DNA from: Bog-950 sp035299425
GTDB taxonomy: Bacteria > Bacteroidota > Bacteroidia > Chitinophagales > LD1
Direction of reading: 5' to 3'
Assembly (NCBI GenBank): GCA_035299425.1
Contig: DATGWP010000160.1
Span: 1-64,000, forward strand
Length of the DNA: 64,000 nt
Of the stretch, positions 27,600 to 34,978 are shown in pieces. The first letter of the stretch is position 1. The number at the start of each line of letters is the position of its first letter. The notes below the pieces were generated by a model. It saw only the letters and a list, made by a program, of their open reading frames with translations. It was not told the DNA's origin and did no database searches. A program made the position numbers and the translations under genes.

Positions 27600-28592
27600 T
27601 TATTGCTCGTCAAGTTTAAATTTGGCAAGGTCCATACCGAAGCCTAATCCCTTTTCAATCAACAAAGCTTCTATTTCTACTAAAGACTTCTTACCGAAGT
27701 TGCGGAACTTCAACAGGTCGTTAGTGTTGAACTGTACCAATTCTTCAAGCGAGTTGATTTTAGCTGCTTTCAAGCAGTTGAAGGCGCGAACTGAAAGATC
27801 CAGATCTTCCAATGGGGTCTTCAATAATTTGCGCATATGCAATACATGCTCGTCTACCATTTCGGTTTCAGTAGCTGCAGGGCTATCGAAGCTGATATGC
27901 TCGTCGGTAATCAGCATTAAGTGCTGAATAAGAACACGAGAAGCTTCTTTAACTGCCTCTTCCGGATGAACTGTTCCATCGGTAGATACTTCAAGAACCA
28001 GTTTTTCGAAATCCACGCGCTGTTCTACGCGGAAAGGCTCAACTGCATATTTTACATTCTTAATAGGCGTGTAGATAGCATCTACCGGAATAAACCCGAT
28101 AGCGTGCTCTTTGCTATTCTCATCAGCCGGTACATAACCGCGGCCTTTGGTAATAGTAAGTTCAATTTCAAGGTTTACGCTGCTCTCCATGTTGCAGATA
28201 ACCAAGTCCGGGTTCATTACCTGGTAAACGTTGGTATGCTTTTCGATATGCTCGGCTTTGAAAGCTGTAGCATTCTTTAACGCGATATATATTTTCTCAG
28301 CAGCATTCTCATCATCCATTACTTTCTTCAAACGAACCTGCTTAAGGTTAAGTACGATTTCAGTTACATCTTCCAATACACCTTTGATAGTAGAAAACTC
28401 GTGGTCAACTCCGGTAATCTTGATACCGCTGATAGCATAACCTTCTAATGACGAAAGAAGAACTCTTCTTAAAGCATTACCAATAGTTACACCAAAGCCC
28501 GGCTCAAGAGGTTTGAATTCAAAAGTTCCTTCAAAATCGGTAGCTTTTTGTAAAGTGATTTTGTCGGGCTTTTGAAAGGTTAGTAGTGACAT
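27600..28592 (-). CDS. rpoA: DNA-directed RNA polymerase subunit alpha
   Basis: 330 aa, usual length. The N-terminal dimerisation domain includes EPGFGVTIGNALRRVLLSSLEGYAI (quoted in part: GNALRRVLLSSLEG) and the C-terminal domain has the helix-hairpin region NCLKAAKINSLEELVQF and FGKKSLVEIEALL that binds UP-elements and activators. Assembles the core enzyme with beta and beta', whose genes are not in the window. Between rpsD and rplQ as in most bacteria. Confidence 0.98.
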   Translation of the reverse strand: MSLLTFQKPDKITLQKATDFEGTFEFKPLEPGFGVTIGNALRRVLLSSLEGYAISGIKITGVDHEFSTIKGVLEDVTEIVLNLKQVRLKKVMDDENAAEKIYIALKNATAFKAEHIEKHTNVYQVMNPDLVICNMESSVNLEIELTITKGRGYVPADENSKEHAIGFIPVDAIYTPIKNVKYAVEPFRVEQRVDFEKLVLEVSTDGTVHPEEAVKEASRVLIQHLMLITDEHISFDSPAATETEMVDEHVLHMRKLLKTPLEDLDLSVRAFNCLKAAKINSLEELVQFNTNDLLKFRNFGKKSLVEIEALLIEKGLGFGMDLAKFKLDEQ

Positions 28593-28664
28593 AGTTTATT
28601 TTGGATTTTATTATTATTAATAGTCTTACTTCAACAGCAATAGCCCGTTGCCAGGCTTTGCTTA

Positions 28665-29270
28665 TTACTTAGAATACAATTCCACAATCAACTGCTCGTT
28701 GATGTTTTCTGGTATCTGGTCTCTTTCCGGAAACTCAAGGAAAGTACCTTCGGCAGCTTTTTCATCCAGTATTAGCCAGTTGAATTTTTTGCCTCTTTTA
28801 GCAATAGCATCTTGTACTACAGTAAGGTTTTTAGAACGCTCACGCAATGCAACTTTATCGCCAGGTGTTAAAGTGTAAGATGGAATATTTACGATGTGGC
28901 CGTTAACCGATACGTGCTTGTGCGATACCAGCTGGCGCGCCTGCTGACGTGAAGCAGCTAGACCAAGACGGTAGATAGTGTTATCCAATCTTGCCTCAAG
29001 CAATTTGAACATGTTATCGCCGGTTACACCTTTCTTGCGAGAAGCTTTCTCAAAAAGGTTACGGAACTGGCGCTCCAGCAAGCCGTAGGTATACTTTGCC
29101 TTTTGCTTTTCAGCTAGCTGCACAGCATATTCCGAAGCAGTTTTTCTTTTCTTAGATTGTCCGTGTTGTCCCGGTGGGTAGCTTCTCTTATCGAAGTATT
29201 TATCTTCTCCGAAAATTGCTTCTCCGAACTTGCGGGCGATCTTAGTCTTGGGTCCTGTATATCTTGCCAT
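28665..29270 (-). CDS. rpsD: 30S ribosomal protein S4
   Basis: 201 aa, usual length. MARYTGPKTKIARKFGE start, YPPGQHGQ loop, and the S4 RNA-binding domain LDNTIYRLGLAASRQQARQL with HKHVSVNGHIVNIPSY. Primary 16S rRNA binder, and in many bacteria a translational repressor of this operon. Downstream of rpsK. Confidence 0.98.
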   Translation of the reverse strand: MARYTGPKTKIARKFGEAIFGEDKYFDKRSYPPGQHGQSKKRKTASEYAVQLAEKQKAKYTYGLLERQFRNLFEKASRKKGVTGDNMFKLLEARLDNTIYRLGLAASRQQARQLVSHKHVSVNGHIVNIPSYTLTPGDKVALRERSKNLTVVQDAIAKRGKKFNWLILDEKAAEGTFLEFPERDQIPENINEQLIVELYSK

Positions 29271-29316
29271 TACTTATAATTGATAAACTGATTATTTGAT
29301 TATTTCTTACTAAAAA

Positions 29317-29733
29317 CTACACTCTTCTCTTTTTAGGAGGACGACAACCGTTGTGAGGTATTGGTGTCATATCGTTTATAACAGTAACCTCGATACCACT
29401 TGTGAAGATGGTACGGATAGCAGACTCACGGCCACCACCTGGTCCTTTTACAAATACTTCAACCTTGCGCAAACCTGCTTCGTGAGCAACTTTAGCTGCT
29501 TCTCCCGATGCTAACTGTGCAGCATATGGAGTGTTCTTTTTTGAACCACGGAAACCTACCTTACCGGCGCTGCTCCAGCTAATTGTTTGTCCCTGCATGT
29601 TAGTGAAGGTGATAATGATGTTGTTGAAAGTAGCGTTCAGGAAAGCTTTTCCTTCTGCATCTACCTTTACAATTCTTTTCTTAGCCTTTGCTTTTGCTAC
29701 CGCCGAAGCTGATTGCTGTTGTTGTTTTGCCAT
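29317..29733 (-). CDS. rpsK: 30S ribosomal protein S11
   Basis: 138 aa, slightly longer than E. coli because of a Gln/Ala/Lys-rich start. NATFNNIIITFTNMQGQTI, GFRGSKKNTPYAAQ and the C-terminal DMTPIPHNGCRPPKKRRV identify S11. In the usual place between rpsM and rpsD. Confidence 0.98.
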   Translation of the reverse strand: MAKQQQQSASAVAKAKAKKRIVKVDAEGKAFLNATFNNIIITFTNMQGQTISWSSAGKVGFRGSKKNTPYAAQLASGEAAKVAHEAGLRKVEVFVKGPGGGRESAIRTIFTSGIEVTVINDMTPIPHNGCRPPKKRRV

Positions 29734-29774
29734 TGTGACTTTATGTATTTGTCTTTATACTATTTACTTAACTA

Positions 29775-30152
29775 CTATTTAGTTACCATTTTCTTATTGG
29801 CAACGGTCTTTCTCTTACCCTTACGCGTTCTTGCGTTAGTCTTTGTACGTTGACCACGAAGAGGTAAGCCCTTACGGTGGCGGATACCACGGTAACAACC
29901 AATATCCTGCAGACGTTTAATATTCTGCTGAACTTCTCCTCTCAATTCACCTTCCACTTTCAGGTTATCAGCCATAAAGCGCAAAATACCGTTAACATCC
30001 ACATCGGTCCAGTCTTTCACCTTTACGTTAGGATCTATATTGGCTGATGCAAGGATTTTGCCGGCTGTTGTTCTGCCAATGCCATAAATGTAAGTAAGCG
30101 CTATTAAGCCTCTTTTGTTTTTGGGAAGGTCCACACCTGAAATACGTGCCAT
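29775..30152 (-). CDS. rpsM: 30S ribosomal protein S13
   Basis: 125 aa. ARISGVDLPKNKRGLIAL start, TYIYGIGRTTAGKIL helix-two-turn region, and the basic tail GLPLRGQRTKTNARTRKGK. Located after rpmJ, as in most bacteria. Confidence 0.98.
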   Translation of the reverse strand: MARISGVDLPKNKRGLIALTYIYGIGRTTAGKILASANIDPNVKVKDWTDVDVNGILRFMADNLKVEGELRGEVQQNIKRLQDIGCYRGIRHRKGLPLRGQRTKTNARTRKGKRKTVANKKMVTK

Positions 30153-30183
30153 TCTTTATTGATTGGTTTATTGATTTTTAGAA

Positions 30184-30300
30184 TTAACCCTGACGTTGTT
30201 TGAACTTAGGATTCTTTTTGTTGATGATGTAAACCACCCCATTGCGTCTTACAATTTTGCAATCCACGCTTCTTTTCTTTACTGATGCTCTTACTTTCAT
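30184..30300 (-). CDS. rpmJ: 50S ribosomal protein L36
   Basis: 38 aa: MKVRASVKKRSVDCKIVRRN onward to QRQG. It is the short L36 form, but of the zinc ligands (usually C-x2-C...C-x4-H) only one Cys (VDCKIVRR) remains; the rest are lost, so it belongs to the zinc-independent C- type. It sits between infA and rpsM as in most alpha operons. Too short for standard ORF length cut-offs. Confidence 0.95.
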   Translation of the reverse strand: MKVRASVKKRSVDCKIVRRNGVVYIINKKNPKFKQRQG

Positions 30301-30342
30301 AACCGGGTTTTATTTGCTGTTTATATTCTTATCTTATACTAA

Positions 30343-30561
30343 CTACTTGTATCTGAATGTTATTCTTCCCTTGTTCAGGTCATAAGGGCTCATTTCTAAC
30401 TGCACCTTATCACCAGGCAAAATCTTAATATAGTTCATCCGCATTTTTCCCGAAATGTGAGCAATTAACTCGTGTCCGTTCTCTAACTTCACTCTGAACA
30501 TAGCGTTGCTTAGCGCTTCTGTTATTGTTCCGTCTTGCTTGATTAGGTCTTGTTTTGCCAT
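30343..30561 (-). CDS. infA: Translation initiation factor IF-1
   Basis: 72 aa, exact family length. MAKQDLIKQDGTITEALSNA start, FRVKLENGHELIAHISGKMRMNYI OB-fold core (motif GHELIAHISGKMR), and GRITFRYK end. First gene of this operon; a well-matched promoter lies about 45 nt upstream. Confidence 0.98.
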   Translation of the reverse strand: MAKQDLIKQDGTITEALSNAMFRVKLENGHELIAHISGKMRMNYIKILPGDKVQLEMSPYDLNKGRITFRYK

Positions 30562-30605
30562 TCAGTTTTTTGAAAAATACCCACTACCCCCTTAAAAAGG
30601 GAACG

Positions 30606-30636
30606 CAAAAGTAGAATTTCCTTACACGTTTCCAAA
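30606..30636 (-). promoter_or_regulatory. Promoter of the infA-rpmJ-rpsM-rpsK-rpsD-rpoA-rplQ operon
   Basis: On the minus strand TTTG (30633-30636) is followed after exactly 19 nt by TACTTTTG (30606-30613). Full match to the Bacteroidota consensus. Transcription would start near 30602, 40 nt before the infA start at 30561. Confidence 0.8.
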
Positions 30637-30846
30637 TATTTCTGTGGGAAAAAAGTATAAGTGTATATTGGATAGTATAGAGTGCCTATTTTATGGCAAA
30701 GATGGTTGTTTTTGCTTAAAAATGCCCCTTTTTTGATTAAATGCTTTTTACCTGCTAAGGTTGGTTTTGAATAGCTTACATATATATAGTATCCAAAGCG
30801 AACCAATTGTACGAAACAGCTGCTAAACAGCTACCAAGGAATATGA

Positions 30847-30960
30847 GGGTGTCCCTAAAATGCAGATTTTGAAAAAGTGTCCCCTATTGATGTTTGTAAC
30901 AATTTGATTTTTAGGTAATTATGGCTTAATGGTGTCCCTGGGGTGAATTTTAAGGGTGCC
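30847..30960. repeat. Possible remnant of an insertion-sequence end with GTGTCCC repeats
   Basis: GTGTCCC recurs three times in the same orientation (30849, 30877, 30932) with a related GGGTGCC at 30954, each followed by an A/T-rich segment containing similar words (TAAAATGCAGATTTTG, CTATTGATG, GGGGTGAATTTT). IS21-family elements carry several such repeats at their ends. No transposase gene is present. The region 30640-30846 and 30961-31080 shows nothing else convincing. Confidence 0.3.
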
Positions 30961-31088
30961 AGCTGTGAGGTTTTCCCAGTTTTAGATGTTTTTTATAATA
31001 AAGCCGGTGATCACCCTTTCAGTATTTATAGACTTAGTATTTGTAATTGATTTTAATTGTACTTGTCAAAAAATTCTATTTTAGCCCC

Positions 31089-31142
31089 ATGCTAGTTCAA
31101 ACTATCGCTTGTTGCTGTTGTTGCTCTCCCGCAGGGGAATGA
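31089..31142 (+). CDS. Cysteine leader peptide for cysE-cysK attenuation
   Basis: ATG at 31089 to TGA at 31140: 17 codons reading MLVQTIACCCCCSPAGE. Five Cys codons in a row (31110-31124) are far outside normal composition. It sits 100 nt before a gene for serine acetyltransferase and cysteine synthase, with overlapping alternative hairpins in between. By analogy with the His, Leu and Trp leader peptides, its translation should report the supply of Cys-tRNA-Cys. That it is translated is inference. Confidence 0.75.
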   Translation: MLVQTIACCCCCSPAGE

Positions 31143-31218
31143 ATAGCGCTTTTGATGCTTTGAGCCATTATTGCACAAAAATATTCGTAACCCTTCGCTT
31201 AAAACCGAGGGGTTTTTT
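31126..31218 (+). promoter_or_regulatory. Transcription attenuator upstream of cysE (antiterminator and terminator)
   Basis: Terminator: AACCCTTCG (31189-31197) pairs with CGAGGGGTT (31206-31214), 9 bp with one G-T, then TTTT. Antiterminator: AGGGG (31133-31137) can pair with CCCTT (31191-31195), GAATA (31141-31145) with TATTC (31182-31186) and TTTTG (31150-31154) with CAAAA (31176-31180), which ties up the 5' terminator arm. Anti-antiterminator: TCCC-gcag-GGGA (31127-31138) at the end of the leader ORF sequesters AGGGG. A ribosome stalled on the Cys codons would block the last structure and so allow readthrough into cysE; that dynamic is inference. Confidence 0.75.
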
Positions 31219-31242
31219 ATTTATTAAAACCTAAACCTGTAT

Positions 31243-32058
31243 ATGAGAATTGAGCCTTCGCCCAAGATTGATTTTAGCAAACTGCCCAGCAGGGCGGTTA
31301 TCTATAAATTTACCGATGAGATAATAGACTTGCTGTTTCCTATCGAGTCTACGTTTACCTACCATTACGAGGTGGCCGATGAAAAAGAAGAGCGCCTGCA
31401 CCGCACGCTCAATGAAATTTTGCAGCCTATAAGCAGCCGTTACCAATTGGATGCTGCCAGCATAGTGCAGCGGTTTTTTGATAGCCTGCCGGCGGTGTAT
31501 AATAAACTAATACAGGATGCAGAGTTTTTTTTAAAAAGCGACCCGGCCGCTGAGAGTATAGAAGAAGTAATTATTGCCTACCCGGGTTTTTATGCCATTA
31601 CGGTTTACAGGCTGGCACACGAGCTTAGCAAGCTAAGGGTGCCTATAGTGCCGCGTGTTATTACCGAATATGCGCATAATAAAACGGGTATAGATATACA
31701 CCCCGGCGCCAGTATTGGCAGCCCGTTTTTTATTGACCATGGCACGGGTGTGGTAGTGGGCGAAACCACTATAATAGGCAACCATGTAAGAATCTACCAG
31801 GGTGTAACACTGGGGGCACTTGCGGTGCGCAAAGAAAGTGAAGGGGTGAAGCGCCACCCTACTATAGAGGATGATGTAATTATATATGCTGGTAGCTGTA
31901 TACTGGGCGGCGATACCAAAGTGGGCCGCAGCAGCGTAATAGGCGGCAATGTGTGGCTGGTGAATAGTGTACCCCCGCTTTCGGTGGTGTACCACCGCAG
32001 CGATGTGGTAATACGCGACAAATCGGAGATGACTACAGTAGTAGATTTTGTTATTTAA
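31243..32058 (+). CDS. cysE: Serine O-acetyltransferase
   Basis: 271 aa. It makes O-acetylserine from serine and acetyl-CoA, the first step of cysteine synthesis. The N-terminal helical part is followed by a left-handed beta-helix of hexapeptide repeats with TGIDIHPGASIGSPFFIDHG, VVVGETTIIGNHVRIYQGVT and GVKRHPTIEDDVIIYAG, carrying the catalytic His and Asp residues. The C-terminal tail after the helix ends in a hydrophobic Ile, as in CysE proteins that bind CysK. First gene of a two-gene unit with cysK and preceded by the attenuator. Confidence 0.93.
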   Translation: MRIEPSPKIDFSKLPSRAVIYKFTDEIIDLLFPIESTFTYHYEVADEKEERLHRTLNEILQPISSRYQLDAASIVQRFFDSLPAVYNKLIQDAEFFLKSDPAAESIEEVIIAYPGFYAITVYRLAHELSKLRVPIVPRVITEYAHNKTGIDIHPGASIGSPFFIDHGTGVVVGETTIIGNHVRIYQGVTLGALAVRKESEGVKRHPTIEDDVIIYAGSCILGGDTKVGRSSVIGGNVWLVNSVPPLSVVYHRSDVVIRDKSEMTTVVDFVI

Positions 32059-32135
32059 AGAAAATGTAAACTAATTTTAAACCGGCAGATGAGTTGTTTA
32101 ATTACTTTTCGGCCACTAAACACAAACCATATAAA

Positions 32136-33050
32136 ATGAAAGCGAACAGTATTTTAGAAACCATTGGTAACACCCCGCACCTGCGTATCAACAAATTATT
32201 TGGCAACCACGAAGTTTGGATAAAACTGGAGAGGCAGAATCCGGGTGGTAGTATTAAAGACCGCATTGCCTTATCAATGATAGAGGATGCTGAAAAGAAA
32301 GGCTTGCTAAAGCCCGGTAGTGTAATTATAGAGCCTACATCGGGCAATACCGGTATAGGCCTGGCTATAGTGGCCGCTGTAAAGGGCTACCAACTTGTAT
32401 TGGTAATGCCGGAGAGCATGAGTGTAGAAAGAAGAAGATTGATGAAGGCTTATGGTGCTACATTTGAGCTTACCCCCCGCGAAAAGGGAATGAAGGGTGC
32501 TATTGAAAAGGCAAAGGAACTGGCCGATGCCACGCCTAACTCGTGGATACCATCGCAGTTTGATAACCCGGCTAATATAGATGTGCATGTGCGCACAACA
32601 GCCGAGGAGATTTTGAAAGACTTTCCCGAAGGGATAGATTACCTGATAACCGGCGTAGGTACCGGAGGCCACATTACAGGCCTGGCCAAAGTACTAAAGG
32701 CAAAGTTTCCTCAGCTTAAAGTGTTTGCGGTAGAGCCTGCTGCATCGCCGGTAATAAGCGGTGGACAACCTGCACCGCACCCTATACAGGGTATAGGTGC
32801 TGGGTTTATACCCGGCAACCTGGATACCAGCCTGCTAGATGGTGTAATACAAATTACTAAAGAAGAGGCATTTGACTATGCACAGCGCGCTGCTAAGGAA
32901 GAGGCGCTGTTTGGTGGTGTATCATCGGGTGCTACATTGGCGGCCATTGCCAAAAAGCTTACGGAGGTACCTGCAGGAAAAAGAGTATTGGGCTTTAATT
33001 ACGACACTGGCGAGCGTTATCTTTCTATAGAAGGCTTGTTTGAACTATAA
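32136..33050 (+). CDS. cysK: O-acetylserine sulfhydrylase (cysteine synthase)
   Basis: 304 aa from the ATG at 32136 (MKANSILETIGNTPHLRI); an in-frame earlier start would add 14 residues outside the family. PLP-enzyme of fold type II: PLP Lys in NPGGSIKDRIAL, the substrate loop EPTSGNTGIGLA, and GTGGHITGLAKVL binding the phosphate. It uses sulfide and O-acetylserine to give cysteine. CysK versus CysM is not decided by sequence alone; the order cysE-cysK suggests CysK. It follows cysE by 77 nt. Confidence 0.9.
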   Translation: MKANSILETIGNTPHLRINKLFGNHEVWIKLERQNPGGSIKDRIALSMIEDAEKKGLLKPGSVIIEPTSGNTGIGLAIVAAVKGYQLVLVMPESMSVERRRLMKAYGATFELTPREKGMKGAIEKAKELADATPNSWIPSQFDNPANIDVHVRTTAEEILKDFPEGIDYLITGVGTGGHITGLAKVLKAKFPQLKVFAVEPAASPVISGGQPAPHPIQGIGAGFIPGNLDTSLLDGVIQITKEEAFDYAQRAAKEEALFGGVSSGATLAAIAKKLTEVPAGKRVLGFNYDTGERYLSIEGLFEL

Positions 33051-33090
33051 GCAGAGAATAGTTAATAGTAAACAGGCAATAGATAAACAC

Positions 33091-33126
33091 AAACGCCATC
33101 CAATTAGGGTGGCGTTTATGTTTTAG
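33091..33126 (+). terminator. Terminator after the cysE-cysK unit
   Basis: AAACGCCA (33091-33098) pairs with TGGCGTTT (33110-33117), then ATGTTTTAG. The T run is imperfect. Confidence 0.65.
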
Positions 33127-33158
33127 GAGATGCCGGCATTGTATTTCTGGTTCTTCAG

Positions 33159-33179
33159 GAGACGCCAGCATGGCGTCTC
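33159..33179. repeat. Perfect palindrome of a dispersed repeat
   Basis: GAGACGCCA-gca-TGGCGTCTC, 9-bp arms with a 3-nt loop, nearly the same as the palindrome at 10017-10035. It lies in the interval before the K+ channel start. Confidence 0.65.
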
Positions 33180-33246
33180 TACGTTATGGCAAATAGAGGT
33201 TATGTCCTCTCTTGCTTTTTTTTACTTTCGGAGTACCAATCCATCC

Positions 33247-34245
33247 ATGAGAGTTTTTTTACCTGTACGCCACTTTTTGAAAATATACATCTCGCTGGCG
33301 TTTTTCTTTATAATACTTGTAATAGGCACGGCGGGGTTCATGCTTATAGAGAACTACACGTTTGTAGAGGCTTTTTATATGACGGTAATAACCCTCTCTA
33401 CCGTGGGCTTCACCGAGGTGCATGCCATGGATAATGCAGGCCGGATATTTACCAGCATATTGATACTGGCCAACATTGGTACGTTTACTTATTTCCTTAC
33501 CCAACTTTCTAACTATTTTTTAGATGGCGAGTTTACCCGAACTTATAAAATGTATAAGATGAAAGAAGCAATAGATAACCTGGAGGGCCACGTAATAATC
33601 TGCGGCTTTGGCCGCAATGGCGCTGAAGCTGCGCGCATATTGAGCAGCAATGGTAAAAAGTTTGTAGTGATAGAGAAGGTAGAATCGAGGAAAGATGATT
33701 TACCGTTCAGCGTGCCTTACATAATAGAAGATGATGCTACCCGTGACGAAACCCTGCTGCATGCGGGCATTATGCACGCCAGTGCGCTGATAACCACCCT
33801 GCCGGACGATGCCGATAACTTATATGTGGTGCTTACTGCGCGCGAGTTGAACCCGCACATAAAAATCATTAGCAGGGCATCGAACAACTCGGCTGTAAGG
33901 AAATTGAAAACGGCCGGTGCCAATAACGTGATAATGCCCGATAAAATTGGCGGGGCACATATGGCTACGCTAATTATAAGTCCGGATGTAAAGGAGTTTG
34001 TAGATATGATGAGTACCCAATACAGCGATAACTTTACTATAACTGAAATAGAAGCGCAATGCGATATATCGCTACAGGAGCTGGATGCCTGGAAACGGAC
34101 CGGTGCCACGGTGCTGGGGTTAAAAGCAGAAGGAACAGAGTATACACTTAACCCTACGCCTCAAATGGTAATAAAGCCAGGCATGCGCTTAATTGTAATG
34201 GGCAGCAAGGGCCAGATAGAAAAGGTAAAGGCATTGCTTATATAA
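33247..34245 (+). CDS. Two-TM potassium channel with RCK (TrkA-N/C) domains
   Basis: 332 aa from the ATG at 33247 (MRVFLPVRHFLKIY); the in-frame ATG at 33130 would run translation through the palindromic repeat. First TM about residues 10-35, pore helix and filter TLSTVGFTEV (TVGFTE in place of TVGYGD), second TM about residues 60-85. Then a Rossmann RCK domain (HVIICGFGRNGAEAARIL) and TrkA-C domain (QCDISLQELDAWKRTG). Likely a ligand-gated K+ channel like MthK, inner membrane. Selectivity with TVGFTE is not certain. A near -7 element TACTTTCG lies just upstream. Confidence 0.8.
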   Translation: MRVFLPVRHFLKIYISLAFFFIILVIGTAGFMLIENYTFVEAFYMTVITLSTVGFTEVHAMDNAGRIFTSILILANIGTFTYFLTQLSNYFLDGEFTRTYKMYKMKEAIDNLEGHVIICGFGRNGAEAARILSSNGKKFVVIEKVESRKDDLPFSVPYIIEDDATRDETLLHAGIMHASALITTLPDDADNLYVVLTARELNPHIKIISRASNNSAVRKLKTAGANNVIMPDKIGGAHMATLIISPDVKEFVDMMSTQYSDNFTITEIEAQCDISLQELDAWKRTGATVLGLKAEGTEYTLNPTPQMVIKPGMRLIVMGSKGQIEKVKALLI

Positions 34246-34287
34246 CCCGAACTTTCAACTTGTTTCGGGATGAGTTATACATAAAAC

Positions 34288-34325
34288 AAAAAAAGCGCTC
34301 CCATTGCTGAGAGCGCTTTTTTATT
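34288..34325. terminator. Bidirectional terminator between the K+ channel gene and rplL
   Basis: AGCGCTC (34294-34300) pairs with GAGCGCT (34311-34317), flanked by A-run and T-run so that it works on both strands. The flanking genes converge here. Confidence 0.85.
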
Positions 34326-34343
34326 TTGCCAAGGTGGAGCGAA

Positions 34344-34718
34344 TTACTTCACTTCAACTTCTGCACCTGCTTCTTCTAATTTCTTCTTCAGATCTTCTGC
34401 AGTTGCTTTGTCTACTTTTTCTTTAACTGGTTTTGGTGCACCGTCAACTAAGTCTTTAGCTTCTTTCAAGCCAAGGCCTGTAAGATCTTTAACGATCTTA
34501 ACTACGTTCAATTTCTGAGCGCCTGCGCTTTTCAGAATTACATCGAACTCAGTTTTTTCAGCAGCAGCAGCAGCGCCACCACCACCACCTGCAGCTACAG
34601 CTACAGCAGCAGCAGCCGGTTCGATACCGTAGTCTGCCTTAAGAATAGTTGCTAATTCCTGAACGTCTTTTACTGAAAGGTTTACTAACGTTTCAGCTAA
34701 TGCTTTTAAATCTGCCAT
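34344..34718 (-). CDS. rplL: 50S ribosomal protein L7/L12
   Basis: 124 aa, usual length. N-terminal dimerisation segment (LAETLVNLSVKDVQELATIL), Ala/Gly-rich hinge (about residues 36-54), and C-terminal domain (EFDVILKSAGAQKLNVVKIV, TGLGLKEAKDLVDGAPKPVKE) that recruits GTPase factors. Normally it directly follows rplJ; here rplJ is 2.5 kb away (37218) with other genes on both strands between, and rplL has its own promoter and terminator. Confidence 0.97.
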   Translation of the reverse strand: MADLKALAETLVNLSVKDVQELATILKADYGIEPAAAAVAVAAGGGGGAAAAAEKTEFDVILKSAGAQKLNVVKIVKDLTGLGLKEAKDLVDGAPKPVKEKVDKATAEDLKKKLEEAGAEVEVK

Positions 34719-34818
34719 TGTTATGAGTTTTAATTTGTTTGTTATACCATGTTTGTCTTCTAAGTACCCCGGCTACCCAAATGCTGTAACACACATCGGT
34801 AAACAGGGCTTTTGAAAA

Positions 34819-34859
34819 CGTCCGTTGAAAAAAAGTTGGAAGCCCCTTTAAAACGGACG
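34819..34859 (-). other. Inverted repeat in the rplL leader
   Basis: CGTCCGTT (34819-34826) and AACGGACG (34852-34859) are perfect 8-bp arms around 25 nt. They fall at the 5' end of the predicted rplL transcript (TSS near 34857). The leader is about 137 nt long, so a regulatory fold is possible. Confidence 0.4.
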
Positions 34860-34860
34860 G

Positions 34861-34891
34861 CAAATATATAATTCGTTAGGTTTTATGCAAA
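34861..34891 (-). promoter_or_regulatory. Promoter of rplL
   Basis: On the minus strand TTTG (34888-34891), exactly 19 nt, then TATATTTG (34861-34868). Full consensus match, about 140 nt before the rplL ATG at 34718. Confidence 0.75.
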
Positions 34892-34978
34892 CATTTTAAG
34901 GGGAAATTTCTTTGATTTGCCCATGTAAGTTCATTGGAGGTTTAATAGATTGAGCCAATGGAACAAAAATAGCCGTTT

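Noticed and set aside
30543..30806. 87-codon minus-strand frame over the infA promoter
   Set aside because: It overlaps the infA start and a full-consensus promoter, and its composition is not protein-like.
31020..31088. Promoter assignment for the Cys leader
   Set aside because: TATTTTAG at 31077 and TACTTGTC at 31060 are each off consensus and have no good TTTG at 18-20 nt, so no promoter was listed.
33130..33246. Longer start for the K+ channel
   Set aside because: The first 39 residues would be encoded by the dispersed palindrome; the TM-type start at 33247 fits better.
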